Source: Erinaceus europaeus (lineage: Eukaryota; Chordata; Mammalia; Eulipotyphla; Erinaceidae). From it: DNA of 64,000 nucleotides. Under the pieces are notes generated by a model. The model did not search any database. It had not been told where the DNA came from and worked only from the letters and a program-made list of their open reading frames with translations. Positions 1 to 10,804 of this stretch are shown here, piece after piece; the stretch's first letter is position 1; the number at the start of each line of letters is the position of its first letter. Made by a program: the position numbers and the translations under genes. The stretch lies in NCBI RefSeq assembly GCF_950295315.1, contig NW_026647595.1, positions 5,001 through 69,000 on the forward strand, given 5' to 3'.

Positions 1-164
1 GGAACTGAGGGTAAGATTTAGAAGCAGTATTATATAGACAGAAGACTTTCTTTTTAAAATCTTTCCTTCCTCACTACCTCTAAAACTGTATTTAGATCGT
101 GATAGTACAAGTCTTCCATCCATAATGACTTTTTGGTCTTATTCATTCATTTCTCCTTACAACT

Positions 165-290
165 GTTCTATGAACTAGAAACCAACATTATCCTAATTTT
201 TATGATAAAGAAAAATCAAATAAGTCACCAAGGTCACATAGTAACTGAGCTGCAGTAAGGACCATATGAATATGACTCCAAAAATAGTTT
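165..290 (+). repeat. MIR, degraded
   Basis: The segment 'caccaaggtcacatagtaac' with flanking 'attatcctaatttttatgat' follows the MIR core pattern. It is old and diverged. Confidence 0.55.
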
Positions 291-549
291 GCTGGTTCTT
301 CTAAACTATGCTTCCTACTTCACAGATGAAGAAATCTGAAGAGTGAAATTACTTCATTAATACCTTGCGTGAGGAAAAAAAAAAAAAATCTATATGTAGA
401 TGGTTTCAAGAATTGAAAGTATTTTTCTCCCAAAGTGGCATCTGTCAACCTGCAGTTATTTCTGGGATGCTAGGCAGATAAATTTTGTTCCAGTCTGCTG
501 TCCAAGGTAGGGAAATAAGAAGCACAAATTATAAATAATTTCCTCCTAG

Positions 550-676
550 GAAAGACTAGCCAAGTGTCATGGCACACAGTGTGGCTTCTGCAGCCCAGGA
601 ATGGTGATGTCCATCTACACGCTGCTGAGGAACCACTTGGAGCCAAGCCCAGAGCAGATCATGGAAGCTCTTGGAG
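550..676 (+). CDS. AOX4: AOX4 exon (inferred 5): second 2Fe-2S domain, CGFC pair
   Basis: The acceptor is cctcctag and the donor is GTGAGC. The exon opens in phase 0 with [14 protein letters not shown] and runs through [15 protein letters not shown] to EALG plus one base. The two cysteines of CGFC are half of the ligands of the 2Fe-2S cluster in the all-helical domain of this family. Length is 127 nt. A member of the XDH/AOX family is certain from this exon alone. Confidence 0.93.
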
Positions 677-1631
677 GTGAGCCTCTATGGGACGGGTTCG
701 ATGGTGGCTGAAGACCATGGAGAGGGGTGGTGTGTCTTTGGGGTTTATGCTAATTAGTTGCTTCTTTAGCACAAGGTAGACCTCTCTAGCATTTCCCTGA
801 CCCAAGTCCTTTCCAGAAAAGTGCTGCCTTCATTTTGACACTGGTGACACAACAGTTGGCATCACTACAATCTCAGTCACTTATCACCAGGTAAGAGAGT
901 CCAAAGAAAAGACATAGGCTATGTCTCAGAGTGAGACTGTGTCCGGTGTTGCCAACCACAAAAACTCCATCCAGTTTATATTGACAGTTATACATAACAT
1001 CAAACAAGCAGGAGAAATATCAGTGTTTTTTAAATGAGTATATATCAAGGAGTAAATGCCACGATATAAATGGAAGAATATAGTTCTCACAGAAAGAAAA
1101 CATCAGAGTGCAGATAGTGGTATTTAAAGCTTGTCTACACTTGCCATTGTCTAAATGTTTTAGACAGGTACACTTCTTTGATGTCATAAGAAATATGGAG
1201 TTTACTCTCTGGTCACCCTGTACAGCCTCCAGACTTTCAGGAAGAGTGAGGGTCATCAGAGTTTACAGATAGGTGTATGTGGCCCTTACCCTCAGTTTGT
1301 GGTCTGGTTGTTGCTCAACTCATGAAACCTCTGCCTCAGAGCACGGGAGTTGTGATGAAGAACAGCCTGGGGTCCTGCAGGGAGCAGAGGGTATGGTATT
1401 CTAGACAAAGAAACATGCCAGTATTACTTCTCAGTAATACTTGGCTAAGATCAAGTGTAGTATCTGTTCTTATCAGTTTAATATCTGATACTTCCTCTAT
1501 CCGAGGACGATATATTAAATGGATTTTTGGAACAGGGAGTCAGAATAGGGGCTTGCTCCATCCACTCCACGCATTGACCTGGAGTTCCAGGAACCATGCA
1601 CCCCCACTGGGGAAAAAAGTAAGTTTCAACA
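677..1631. other. Intron sequence, nothing recognised
   Basis: The stretch after the CGFC exon has no exon, tRNA or clear repeat. Short open frames here have no recognisable content. Confidence 0.5.
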
Positions 1632-1925
1632 TGGTGTTAAGTGCAAGGACCAGCATAAGGATTTGAGCCCCCAGCTCCCCACCTGCAGGGGTGTCACTTC
1701 ACAGGTGACGAAGCAGGTCTGCAGGAGTCTCTCTCTCTTCCCCTCTCTGTCTTCCCCCCTCTCAATTTGTCTCTGTCCTATCCAACAGCAATAACAATAA
1801 TAATAATAACAACAACAATAAACAAGGGCAACACAAAGGGAAAAGATGGCCTCCAGGAGCAGTGGATTTGTAGTGCAGGCATCGAGCCCCAGTGATAACC
1901 CTAGAGGCAAAAATAATAATAATGC
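1632..1925 (+). mobile_element. SINE-A, long type, head truncated
   Basis: It begins inside the head at 'gtgcaaggaccagcataagg' and has the 'ctccccacctgcagg' body, pyrimidine block, AAT/AAC tail and 'ggcctccaggagcagtgg' block. Confidence 0.85.
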
Positions 1926-1997
1926 CCAGTTAAAACACCAACCAAGCAAACATGAAGGCAAGCATGAAGGCACAGGTAAAAACTCAGTAGGATTTTA

Positions 1998-2150
1998 GTG
2001 GTCCCGGAAGTGGTGCAGTGATAAAGCTTTGGACTCTCAAGCATGACGCCCCAAGTACAATCCCCGGCAGCACATGTGCCAGAGTGATATCTAGTTCTTT
2101 CTCTCCTCCTATCTTTCTTATAAATAAATTAAATCTTAGAAAAAAAAAAA
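1998..2150 (+). mobile_element. SINE-C
   Basis: Head 'agtggtgcagtgataaagct', 'gactctcaagcatga' and tail 'aaataaattaaatctta'. It is flanked by copies of 'actcagtaggatttt' (see findings). Confidence 0.88.
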
Positions 2151-2162
2151 CTCAGTAGGATT

Positions 2163-2512
2163 TTTTTTTCCTCCAGGGTTATTGCTGGGCTCGGTGCCTG
2201 CACCATGAATCCACCGCTCCTGGAGGCCATTTCCCCCCCCCTTTTTTTTGTTGCCTTTGTTGTTGTAGCCTCATTGTGGTTATTATTATTGCCATTGTAG
2301 ATGTTGTTCGTTGTTGGATAGGACAGAGAGAAATGGAGAGAGGAGGGGAAGACAGAGAGGGGGAGAGAAAGACAGACACCTGCAGACCTGCTTCACCGCC
2401 TGTGAAACGACGCCCCTGCAGGTGGAGAGCCGGGGGCTCGAACCGGGATCCTCACCGGTCCCTGCGCTTTGCGCCACATGCGCTCAACCCACTGCGCCAC
2501 CGCCCGACCCCC
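2163..2512 (-). mobile_element. SINE-A, long type
   Basis: Reverse copy from the poly-T through 'ccactgcgccaccgcccgac'. The head keeps a B-box-like 'gggctcgaaccgg'. Flanked by 'ctcagtaggattttt' on both sides. Confidence 0.9.
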
Positions 2513-2634
2513 CTCAGTAGGATTTTTAATAAAAACTATCAGGGAGGCTGGGAACAGGAAACTCTTCAACACATGTGAACTTGCAAAAAATAAAAAGAAA
2601 ACAACCACCACCTAGTCAAACTGTCTCTAAGACT

Positions 2635-2755
2635 ATGATGGTGATCTGGGGCAGGGGCAGGGGCGGTGCAAAGTTTTGGTGGTGGGCAGAGTGTGAAAAA
2701 GGCCCTGTAATCTTATAACCTTGTAAACCATTTTGAACTCACTAATAAAAATTAT
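2635..2755 (+). mobile_element. L1 3' tail fragment
   Basis: 'ttttggtggtgggcagagtg' to 'ctaataaaaatta' resembles the ends of other L1 3' tails in the window (for example 25826-25980). Confidence 0.55.
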
Positions 2756-2936
2756 ATCTGAGAAACTTCAGTTCTGATGAGGAAGATAGGCATGCACAGA
2801 AAGGGCCTTCCTCCAGAGCCATCCATACTAAGATTCACACAGTGAGCAGCAGAGCTCTGAATGGGGACAGGAGCTAGAGCCATGACGAGTAGCGCACTTT
2901 CTCTTAAGAGGACATTTAAAGAAGAAGATACTGCAC

Positions 2937-3136
2937 GGAGTTTATTTATTGCATAGAGACAGCCAGAAATTGAGAGGGGAGGGGAAGATAGAGAGGGAGA
3001 GAGACAGAGAGACACCTGCAGCCCTGCTTCACTACTCATGAAGCTTTCCCCCTGCAGGTGGGGACCAGGGGCTCGAACCGGGGTCCTTTCACACTATAAC
3101 ATGTGTGCTCAACCAGGTGCATCACCACCTGCCCCT
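2937..3136 (-). mobile_element. SINE-B
   Basis: Runs in reverse from 'tttatttattgcatagagac' to 'caccacctgcccc', with 'ccccctgcaggtggggacc' in the body. Confidence 0.88.
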
Positions 3137-3287
3137 TCTACACCGAATTTAAAAGAAGACCACATATGAGATAAAGCAGGGTGGCAGGTGATAGGAGATA
3201 GGGCAGAGCAGGAAGTAACGCAGGAAGAATTGACTAGGCCAAACGATGGGGTCTTCGTGGTGTTTCAGTAAAAAAATGTAACTACAG

Positions 3288-3612
3288 TGGGTCATATAGT
3301 AGCGCAGAGGATTAAGCACATGTGGCACAAAGCGAAAGGACAGGCTTAATAATCTGGGTTCGAGCCCCCGGCTCCCCACCTGCAGGGCGTCGCTTCACAA
3401 GCAGTGAAGTAGGTCTGCAGGTGTCTATCTTTCTCTCCCCCCTCTGTCTCCCTCCTATCTCGATTTCTCTCTGTCCTATCCAACAACAACATCAGTGGCA
3501 ACAATTACAATAACAACAACAAGGGCAACAAAATGGGAAAAAATGGCCTCCAGAAGCAGTGGATTCTTAGTGCAAGCACCAAGCTCTAGCAATGACCCTG
3601 AAGGCAAAAAAA
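3288..3612 (+). mobile_element. SINE-A, long type
   Basis: Head 'tagtagcgcagaggattaag', B-box-like 'gggttcgagccc', 'ctccccacctgcagg' body and 'ggcctccagaagcagtgg' block. Confidence 0.88.
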
Positions 3613-3811
3613 TTGATTAATTAATTTAATTAAAGAAAATGTAACCACAGTAGCTATTGTTGAAAAACATCTCTATTTCAAGTGGGTCATTTTGCTGGCT
3701 TGGAAAACAGAAAGCAATATAATGGCTCATATAGTTCTTGTGCTAAAATCATGAAGTAGTAATCAGTATATTGCCATGTTATGCCTTAAAACTGTATCTC
3801 TTCTTAATCAG

Positions 3812-3873
3812 GTAATCTATGTCGCTGTACTGGATACAGACCAATTATAGAAAGCGGAAAAACATTCTGTTCA
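3812..3873 (+). CDS. AOX4: AOX4 exon (inferred 6): second 2Fe-2S domain, CRC pair
   Basis: The acceptor is cttaatcag and the donor is GTAAGT. The first two bases complete the glycine codon split with the previous exon. Reading GNLCRCTGYRPIIESGKTFCS, it supplies the CxC cysteines that finish the second 2Fe-2S site. Length is 62 nt. The SGKTFC wording is closer to AOX4 than to AOX1, which has ACKTFC. Confidence 0.92.
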
Positions 3874-3918
3874 GTAAGTTAAAATTATATTTTATATACA
3901 CACTCAAATTTGTAACTA

Positions 3919-4110
3919 TGGGGTGCTGGGTGGTGGTGCACCTGATGGAGTACATGTTACAAGGCACAGTTCAAGCCCCTGCAGGGGAAAAGCTTTGCAT
4001 ATAGTGAAACATTGTTGCAGGTGTCTCTCTCTGTCTCTCTCCTTATCTCTCACCCCCTTCCATCTCGATTTATGGCTGTCTCTATCCAATAAATAAATAA
4101 ATAAAGTTAA
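3919..4110 (+). mobile_element. SINE-B
   Basis: Head 'gggtggtggtgcacctgatg' and end 'ccaataaataaataaataaa'; about 25 bases of the middle are missing. Confidence 0.85.
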
Positions 4111-5294
4111 TAAAAAATATATAACTATAACGTACAGGTAGCCAGTGGGTCTACCACATTGATAACCCTTTGCTTAGAATCATTTACTGCATTCACTAAT
4201 CTCTAAAATAACCCTATGTTGACATTTCTAACCACTGAAAGTTGTTGAATGCCTCTTTTGTGCCTCCTTTTTTTCTAACTGGGGGGTGGGGTTAATGGTT
4301 TACTGTATATACAGTTATTGGTCCATGTGTAAAATGTCTCAGCTGTCTACAAAAGACTCTTACCCCCAGCTGAGGTCCTCCTCCAGTATCATGCACCATT
4401 ACCACCACCACCACCATCTCCAGAGTGGTGCAATACACCAAACCCAGTCCAAGTTCTACTTTGTGTTTCCACTTCTATCCATGAGTGAGATTGTCCCATA
4501 TTCATCCTTTTGTTTCTGACTTATCTCACTTAACATGATTCCTTCAAGCTCCATCCAAGATGGGGTGAAAAAGGTAAATTCACCATTTTTAATAGCTGAG
4601 TAGTATTCCATTGTGTTTATAGGCCACAACTTGCTCAGCCACTCATCTGCTGTTGAACACCTGGGTTGCTTCCAGGTTTTGGCTATTACAACTTGTACTG
4701 CTATGAACATAGCAGAACATAAACATACACAGATCTTTTGGGATGGGTGTGTTTGATTCCTTAGGATATATTAGAATACATATTAGGATACATATATATA
4801 TTATTGTGATTATATATAGGATGTATGTTGTGATTATATATATAGGATGTATCCCCAAGAGAGCAATTGCAAGGTCATAGGGTAGGTCCACTTCCAGCCT
4901 TCTGAGAATTCTCCAGACTGCTCTACACAGGGGTTGGACCTATTTAAATTATTATCAGCAGTGCAGAATGGTTCCTATAACCCCCTCACACATACACAAC
5001 CTCTCCAGAATTTGTTGCTGCTATCTTTTCTGGTGTATGATGTTCTCAAAGGAGTGAAGTGTTATCTCATTGTTGTCTTTATTTGCATTTCTCTGACAAT
5101 CAATGACTTGTCTCTGACAATCAATCACATGTCTTTTGGCCTTTTGGATCTCTTCTTTGGTGAATATTCTGTTCATATCCTCTCTTTACTTTTGGATGAG
5201 TTTTTTTTTTTCTGAGTTTTGTGAGCCCTTTATATATTTATATGTTTGTGTATATTTGGCCTTTTTTTCCTACTGTATGGTATGTAAAGATCTT

Positions 5295-5448
5295 CTCGTG
5301 GTCCAGAAGATGGCACAGTGGATAAAGCACTGGACTCTCAAGCATGAGGTCTGGAGTTCAATCCCCAACAGCATATATACCAGAGTGATGTCTGGTTCTT
5401 CCTCTCCCTCCATCTTTCTCATTAATAAATAAATCTTAAAAAAAAATC
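5295..5448 (+). mobile_element. SINE-C
   Basis: 'agatggcacagtggataaag' head, 'ctctcaagcatgaggtctgg' and tail 'attaataaataaatcttaaa'. Inserted in the L1. Confidence 0.9.
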
Positions 5449-5452
5449 TTTT

Positions 5453-5597
5453 CATGGTCTGGCAGGTGGTGCAGTAGATAAAGCATTGGATGCTCAAGCA
5501 TGAGGTCCCAAGTTCAATCCCCAGCAGCATATGTACCAGACTGGTGTCTGGTTCTTTCTCTCTCTCCTCTTATCTTTCTCATTAAAAAATTAAATAT
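5453..5597 (+). mobile_element. SINE-C
   Basis: A second copy next to the first: 'ggtctggcaggtggtgcag' head and 'gctcaagcatgaggtcccaa'. Confidence 0.9.
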
Positions 5598-5598
5598 A

Positions 5599-5889
5599 GG
5601 GAGTCCGGCTGTAGCGCAGTGGGTTAAGCGCAGGTGGCGCAAAGCACAAGGACCGGCATAAGGATCCCGGTTCGAACCCCGGCTCCCCACCTGCAGGGGA
5701 GTCGCTTCACAGGCGGTGAAGCAGGTCTGCAGGTGTCTATCTTTCTCTCCCCCTCTCTGTCTTCCCCTCCTCTCTCCATTTCTCTCTGTCCTATCCAACA
5801 ACAACAACAATAATAACTACAACAATAAAACAACAAGGGCAACAAAAGGGAATAAATAAATAAAATAAAATAAAATAAAAAAAAAGATT

Positions 5890-5916
<27 letters not shown>
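5599..5916 (+). mobile_element. SINE-A, young, intact pol III boxes
   Basis: A-box-like 'tagcgcagtggg', B box 'ggttcgaaccc', full body and A-rich tail to about 5916. A short duplicated site 'aaattaaatat' flanks it. Nearly identical to the copy at 60549. Confidence 0.93.
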
Positions 5917-5920
<4 letters not shown>

Positions 5921-6186
5921 TTAAATATTTTTTAAATCTTCTCCTATCATGTAAGAAGTCTCTTTGTTTGGGTGCTGGTTTCTTTTGCTGTGCAGATGCT
6001 TTTCAATTTGACATAGTCCCATTGATTTATTTTTGTTTTTGTCTTCATTGCAATTAGACTTGTGTCACTGAATATGCCTATAAAACTTACATGGAAAGAG
6101 TGCTGTCAATATTTTCCTCTAAGTATTTGATAGTTTCTGGTCTAACGTCCAAGTCTTTGACCCATTTTGAGTTTATTATTTTGTTT

Positions 6187-6326
6187 GTTTCTTTTCTTTT
6201 CTTTTTTTTTTTTTTACCAGAGCACTGCTCAGCTCTGGCTTATGGTGGTGTGGGGGATTGAACCTGGGACTTTGGAGCCTCAGGCATGAGAGGCTTTTGC
6301 ATAAACATATCCACTCCCTCCCTGCA
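6187..6326 (-). mobile_element. SINE-D
   Basis: 'accagagcactgctcagctc', 'gattgaacctgggactttgg' and 'gcctcaggcatgag' in reverse. Inserted in the L1. Confidence 0.85.
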
Positions 6327-6509
6327 ATTTACCTTTGTGTGTGGTGAAATGTAGTGGTTCAGTTTCAAATTTATGCAAGTTTCAACCCAATTTTCCCAAC
6401 ACCATTTGTTGAGGAGACTCTCCTTACTTCATTTAATAGTTTGGGCCCCCTTGTCAAAAATTAGATGTCCATAGGAGTTGGGGTGCTTTTTATCCCCAAA
6501 ATATCTTTA

Positions 6510-6645
6510 ACTCCCCCACCTGCAGCTTCACAAGTGGTGGAGCAGGGCTACAGGTATCTCTGTCTCTCTCCCTCACTATCTCTCCCCACAATTTCTCTCT
6601 GTCCCTATCCAATAAATAAATAAAATAATTAATTAATTAAAAAAT
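6510..6645 (+). mobile_element. SINE-B, head missing
   Basis: Starts at 'ctcccccacctgcagcttca' and ends 'ccctatccaataaataaata'. Confidence 0.8.
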
Positions 6646-6708
6646 CTTCAACTCTTATTTTTACCTGTAGGTCTAAATTAGGCACTTTCCTAAGAAGGCC
6701 ATGATTTC

Positions 6709-6877
6709 AAGAAATGGGGAGATAGTGTAGTGGCTCTGCAAAAGACTTTCATAGCTGTAGCTCTGTGGCCCCAGGTTCTATACCCAGTTCCACCATAAAC
6801 CAGAACTGAGCAGTGCTCTGGGGTGTGTGTGTGTGTGTGTGTGTGTACACATGTACCTGTCTGTCTCTGTATATTTC
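6709..6877 (+). mobile_element. SINE-D with (GT)n
   Basis: 'ggggagatagtgtagtggct', then 'gaactgagcagtgctctggg', then a GT run at 6822-6846. A reverse SINE-B is inserted at its end. Confidence 0.8.
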
Positions 6878-7078
6878 TTTTTTATCTTTATTTGTGGGAT
6901 AGAGACCTCCAGAAATCAACAGGGAAAGAGGAAGATAGAAAGGGAAAGAGAGAGAACTGCAGCCCTGCCTCACCATTCACAAAACTTTCCCCTTGCCAGT
7001 GGGGACTAGTGGGCTTGAACCTGGGTCCTTATGCATTGTAACATGTGCACTCAACCAGCTGTGCCACAACCCAGCCCC
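6878..7078 (-). mobile_element. SINE-B
   Basis: Reverse copy ending 'gtgccacaacccagcccc'. Short 'tatatttctt' repeats flank it. Confidence 0.88.
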
Positions 7079-7159
7079 TCTCTATATTTCTTACTAAAGT
7101 AAGTAATGGAATATTTTAAAAGTATAATTAGAAATCAAGATTTTAGTTCAGTATATATT

Positions 7160-7373
7160 TTAATTTTTTTTACTATCCTTATTTATTGGATAGAGACAGC
7201 CAGTAATCAAGAGGGAAGGTGGAAATAGGGAGGGAGAGAGACAGAGAGACACTTGCAGCACTACTTCACCACTCACAAAGCTTCCCTCTGCAGGTGGGGT
7301 CTGGGGGCTTAAACCTGGGTCCTTGTGCATTGTAACATGTGCACTCAACCAGGTGTGCCACCACCCAGCCCCT
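7160..7373 (-). mobile_element. SINE-B with target duplication
   Basis: Reverse copy ending 'gccaccacccagcccc'. 'tagttcagtata' occurs on each side (about 7144 and 7374). Confidence 0.9.
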
Positions 7374-7389
7374 AGTTCAGTATACATTA

Positions 7390-8184
7390 TATGTAAATTT
7401 TGAGTGAATGTTCAAGAGGATTCACAAGCAGGAAGGAAAGACAAGATATATAATTTTTTAAAAAAATGGAAAAGGGGTGACTTTTGAACTATATCTTAAG
7501 CCAAGTAATAAAAGTGGTTAAGTAAATATTCCAAATAAGAAAAATCCTAAGCTAGAAAAAAGAAGGCTAAGTTCAGCTAGGATCTTGATGTGAGCACAGA
7601 GGAGTTAAAAGATTGTTCTGGGTCAAGAAACTCAAAGTTCAAGCTGATGAATGCATTTAATTGCTGTCTGTTCTCAAAAAAGGATTAATACAGTAAGAGC
7701 AATAATTCCCAAAGGAAATATTCTTGATACCTGTCTGTAAAAATGATGAGCCTGGAAAGGCTTGTTAAGGGTGATGCATGTATTTGTACAACTTCCCATG
7801 TATGAAGGAGCAAGGACCTAAACTGTTTTGGTGGGTATGGATCCAAAACGCTAACTTTCCTAAAGGAGGTTATCAGAATCTCAAGGTGAGGAAGGAAGTA
7901 GTGAGAAAGGAATTCAAGTTATCTTCAAAATTGAAAGATGAAGGAATCATACAGGCTGAAGGAATTTGGAGAATGATGTAGTATGTGGCAAGGAAGGCTA
8001 GCTTTGAGATATATTAAAGTTTTTGAAAGTTAAATGTTAAGAGGAGACATATATTTAGAAACACAATTTCAGCTAGATGTTCTTGTAGCTTATTTGTTTG
8101 TCTTGGTGATGCCTAAGAGTGAAATCCATATCTTTGTACCTGCATGATACCCAGTGAGCCACATCCTCCCCCAGACTGGTTTTG
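7390..8184. other. Intron sequence, nothing recognised
   Basis: AT-rich with no clear repeat or exon. An open frame at 7778-7981 shows no family match. Confidence 0.5.
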
Positions 8185-8420
8185 TCATTCATTATTTTAG
8201 AGAAAGAAAGGAGAGAGAATAGATGAAGGAGGAGGAGAGAAAGGGAAGGACTAAAAGAGATGAAAAGGTAGGAGAGGAACCATATGGCTGCTTGATCACC
8301 CATGGAGTTGTTCTTGGTGCTGTCCATGGTGCTGCCAACACGGTGCCAGGGCTCAAACTCAAAGCCTCAACCATGGTGAAGCCGGTGCTCTACCAGCCAT
8401 CTCCTGGTCCTGGCACCTCT
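8185..8420 (-). mobile_element. SINE-E (tRNA-like, old)
   Basis: On the minus strand the head reads 'ggagatggctggtagagcac' with 'gagtttgagccctgg' as a degraded B box. The other end is purine-rich. Only one copy is seen, so the family assignment is weak. Confidence 0.55.
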
Positions 8421-8915
8421 TGTTTATGGAAAAAAATAATTTTATGTAATTTTGAATGACCAAAATCAATTCATTGTGCACGAATGATTTGGAAAGGGGA
8501 AAAAGAACTACTTTTATGCCAGTAATGACATTTTACAAACTAGAAGCTAGTTAATTTTAAATTATAGTTAAGGCATTGTTTGTATTGAACCATGTGGATG
8601 ACCAATATTCTATTTCTGACTCACCAAAAAACAGTAGTTTCATATGACTCAGGCTAATACTATCCATTTTTTAAAAAACAAAACCAATAGATACAGACAA
8701 AATATCTATCGCGTGCAAATATTTGCTGTGCTCACACTGGGTCCCACAAGCCCCTATGTTGTCACAAAATCCAAATCTTTCCTTGACTCTGTAGAAAATT
8801 ACAAGTAAAAGTAGCAACAGTTGCCTCTGCAACACGTCCTGTGGGTGAGATATTGTCCTCACCTTTTGCATATTTACAATGTTCGGTGGATCTAGAATGA
8901 AAGACTCAGCACGGA
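8421..8915. other. Intron sequence, nothing recognised
   Basis: No exon or repeat seen. Confidence 0.5.
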
Positions 8916-9115
8916 AAGAAGGAAGGAAGGAAGGAAGGAAGGAAGGAAGGAAGGAAGGAAGGAAGGAAGGAAGGAAGGAAGGAAGGAAAGGGTACGAGGG
9001 AGAGAGGGAGGGAGGGAGAGAGAGAGGAGGAGGGAAGAAGAAAGAAAAAGGGGAAAAGGAGAAGGGTGAGAGAGAGGAATGGAAAAGGAAAAGAAAGGAG
9101 GGAAGGTGGAAAAAG
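8916..9115 (+). repeat. (GGAA)n and purine-rich tract
   Basis: A near-perfect GGAA run at 8918-8988 is followed by irregular G/A sequence to about 9115, broken only by a few pyrimidines. Open frames over it (EGRKEGRK and the reverse) are artefacts of the repeat. Confidence 0.95.
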
Positions 9116-9214
9116 GCCTAATTGCTAGCTTGTCTTCACAGGACTTCATGAAACATAAACACAACCTCCTCTATGATAAAGAAGAGCCATTTTTTCTTCC
9201 TTCTTCCTTCCTTT

Positions 9215-9262
9215 TTATTATTATATTTATTATATTATTATATTATTATATTTATTATAACA
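9215..9262. repeat. TTA/TATTA low-complexity AT tract
   Basis: Repeats of 'ttatattattatattat'. Confidence 0.85.
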
Positions 9263-9498
9263 CCTTTAAAAAACAACCCTCCATTTATCTCACTTGCAGC
9301 GGAAAACCTTAGCTGGCTGGCCCCAGCCTCCTCTAGCCCCTTTCTTCTCTCAGCACTGAGTAATATCATTAACAAGACCCTGTCTTGAACACGATTGCAC
9401 ACTCCCTGCAATTTTCATCTCCCTATGCCTTTTCATCTTCACACTTGGCAATGCAATTACCAGTTATGGAGCAGATCTTTCTCTACACGTGGACCCTA

Positions 9499-9594
9499 AA
9501 CATACACACGCATGCGCACACATGCACGCGCATGCACTCACATGCGCATGCACTCACATGCGCACATGCGCGCGCACACGCACAGGTACACACG
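9499..9594. repeat. Alternating purine-pyrimidine CA/CG tract
   Basis: About 95 bases of 'acacacgcatgcgcacacat' type sequence, broken only by 'ctca' and 'gt' steps. See findings. Confidence 0.9.
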
Positions 9595-9717
9595 GTCCTT
9601 CAAGTCAAAGGCACTCTGACTTCTTCCATAGCACCTGGAGGGCGGGCAGGTGCTAATGGCTACTTGGGTTGGTGTTTAAATCTCCCAACACTGAATTTGT
9701 TTTTAACTGATTCCTAG

Positions 9718-9801
9718 GAATCTACCATTTGTCAAATGAAAGGATCGGGAAAATGTTGCATGGAACAAGAAGAGAGGTCTTTTGAAGATAAGCCAGAAAA
9801 A
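9718..9801 (+). CDS. AOX4: AOX4 exon (inferred 7): linker between Fe-S and FAD domains
   Basis: The acceptor is attcctag and the donor is GTGAGT. The 84 nt are 28 whole codons and include KGSGKCCMEQEERSF. This linker is poorly conserved in the family, so the KGSGKCCM match to AOX4 is one of the stronger orthology clues. Confidence 0.88.
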
Positions 9802-10416
9802 GTGAGTACCTGGGATTCCTCTCTTGTTGGAGCTGCCCGAAAAGCCCCCGTAAACACACAGGTATTCATGCCTTATGCTCTTTATTGAGTGCAAAGGAAG
9901 TGAATTTAGGACGCAAACCTAAATTCACCTTTGAAAATTGTTCCAAAACTTACCAGACCCCTGATTTGCACTAGGTTGGAAACACAGAAGGCTGAAAACC
10001 ATTACAGATATCCATGCCACCATTTAGTTTTGATGTCTGTATCTTCACCACCACCCCCAGCCTCACTACACACATGAGGACTGTAGGGGACACCAGCAAT
10101 GGCGCATCTTTATATCTGTGCCACACAGGCATAGCTTCGATCCTGTCCTGATGTTCACAGTCTAATTTCTGACACGAGAGGAGGTGCATAATAGAGTCTA
10201 GCAGATATATGCATGATAGAGTTCTAGCAGAGAAGCCATCACGATACCCTCAGGGTGGGAAGACTCTCATTCGGGGTACCCCATGACTCTGGCACCTCCA
10301 TTTCATCTTGGGGGGTGGAAGAAGCATCGACCCTGACTCAGAAGTTTCCCTCTTAACAACTTCTCTCTGAAGTCACTCACTCTGAAATTTCACTGCTTTT
10401 GTTTTGTTTTCTTGAG
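9802..10416. other. Intron sequence, nothing recognised
   Basis: Sequence between the linker exons. No repeat was identified. Confidence 0.5.
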
Positions 10417-10497
10417 ATATGTACCAAACTCTACAATGAAGATGAATTCCAGCCCCTGGATCCGTCCCAGGAACCTATATTTCCTCCTGAGCTGATA
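10417..10497 (+). CDS. AOX4: AOX4 exon (inferred 8): lead-in to FAD domain
   Basis: The acceptor is ttcttgag and the donor is GTAAGA. The 81 nt encode 27 codons, ICTKLYNEDEFQPLDPSQ followed by EPIFPPELI. The DPSQEPIFPPEL string is a hallmark of the family just before the FAD domain. Confidence 0.92.
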
Positions 10498-10714
10498 GTA
10501 AGATGCTTCACTTTCATCGTCTCCTCCTATGGTGTGGTCAGGCCACCTTGTGTTGCACCGTGGAATTATTGAGGTCCAGACACCAGACGTTGGGAATGTC
10601 TGTGACCTGACACTGGAGTGGTCGCCACTTTGGGGCACTTGTTCATACAAGTCTGAAGTTAAAAACAGTGATGCTGCCTAGACTCAGAGACACTGCTGCC
10701 ACCTCCTCTGTTGA

Positions 10715-10800
10715 CGTTCTTGGGCTCAGAGAGGATGGTTGACTTATCCAAGGTCACACAGCTTCACTGTGAGATAGATGACAGACATTAGAGAAAATTA
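10715..10800 (+). repeat. MIR fragment
   Basis: 'ggctcagagaggatggttga' followed by 'ccaaggtcacacagcttcac' is the MIR core. Confidence 0.65.
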
Positions 10801-10804
10801 ATGG

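Larger units (their letters stand above)
4268..6480 (-). mobile_element. L1, 5'-truncated, interrupted by SINEs
   Basis: Minus-strand translation gives the L1 ORF2 C-terminal wording ADEWLSKLW and MEYYSAIKNGEFTF. The element runs in pieces 4268-5288, 5935-6186 and 6327-6480. Two SINE-C copies and one SINE-A fill the first gap and a SINE-D the second. The frame is broken throughout, so it is dead. Confidence 0.85.

Noticed and set aside
5514..5845. Minus-strand open frames of 73-98 codons with RTERNGERRGRQRGGEK wording
   Set aside because: The same peptide recurs at about ten SINE-A copies (for example 2311, 22500, 24926, 34862). It is a translation of the SINE body, not a gene.
8879..9164. 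EGRKEGRK-type repeat protein on + and its serine/proline-rich mirror on -
   Set aside because: A pure product of the GGAA microsatellite.
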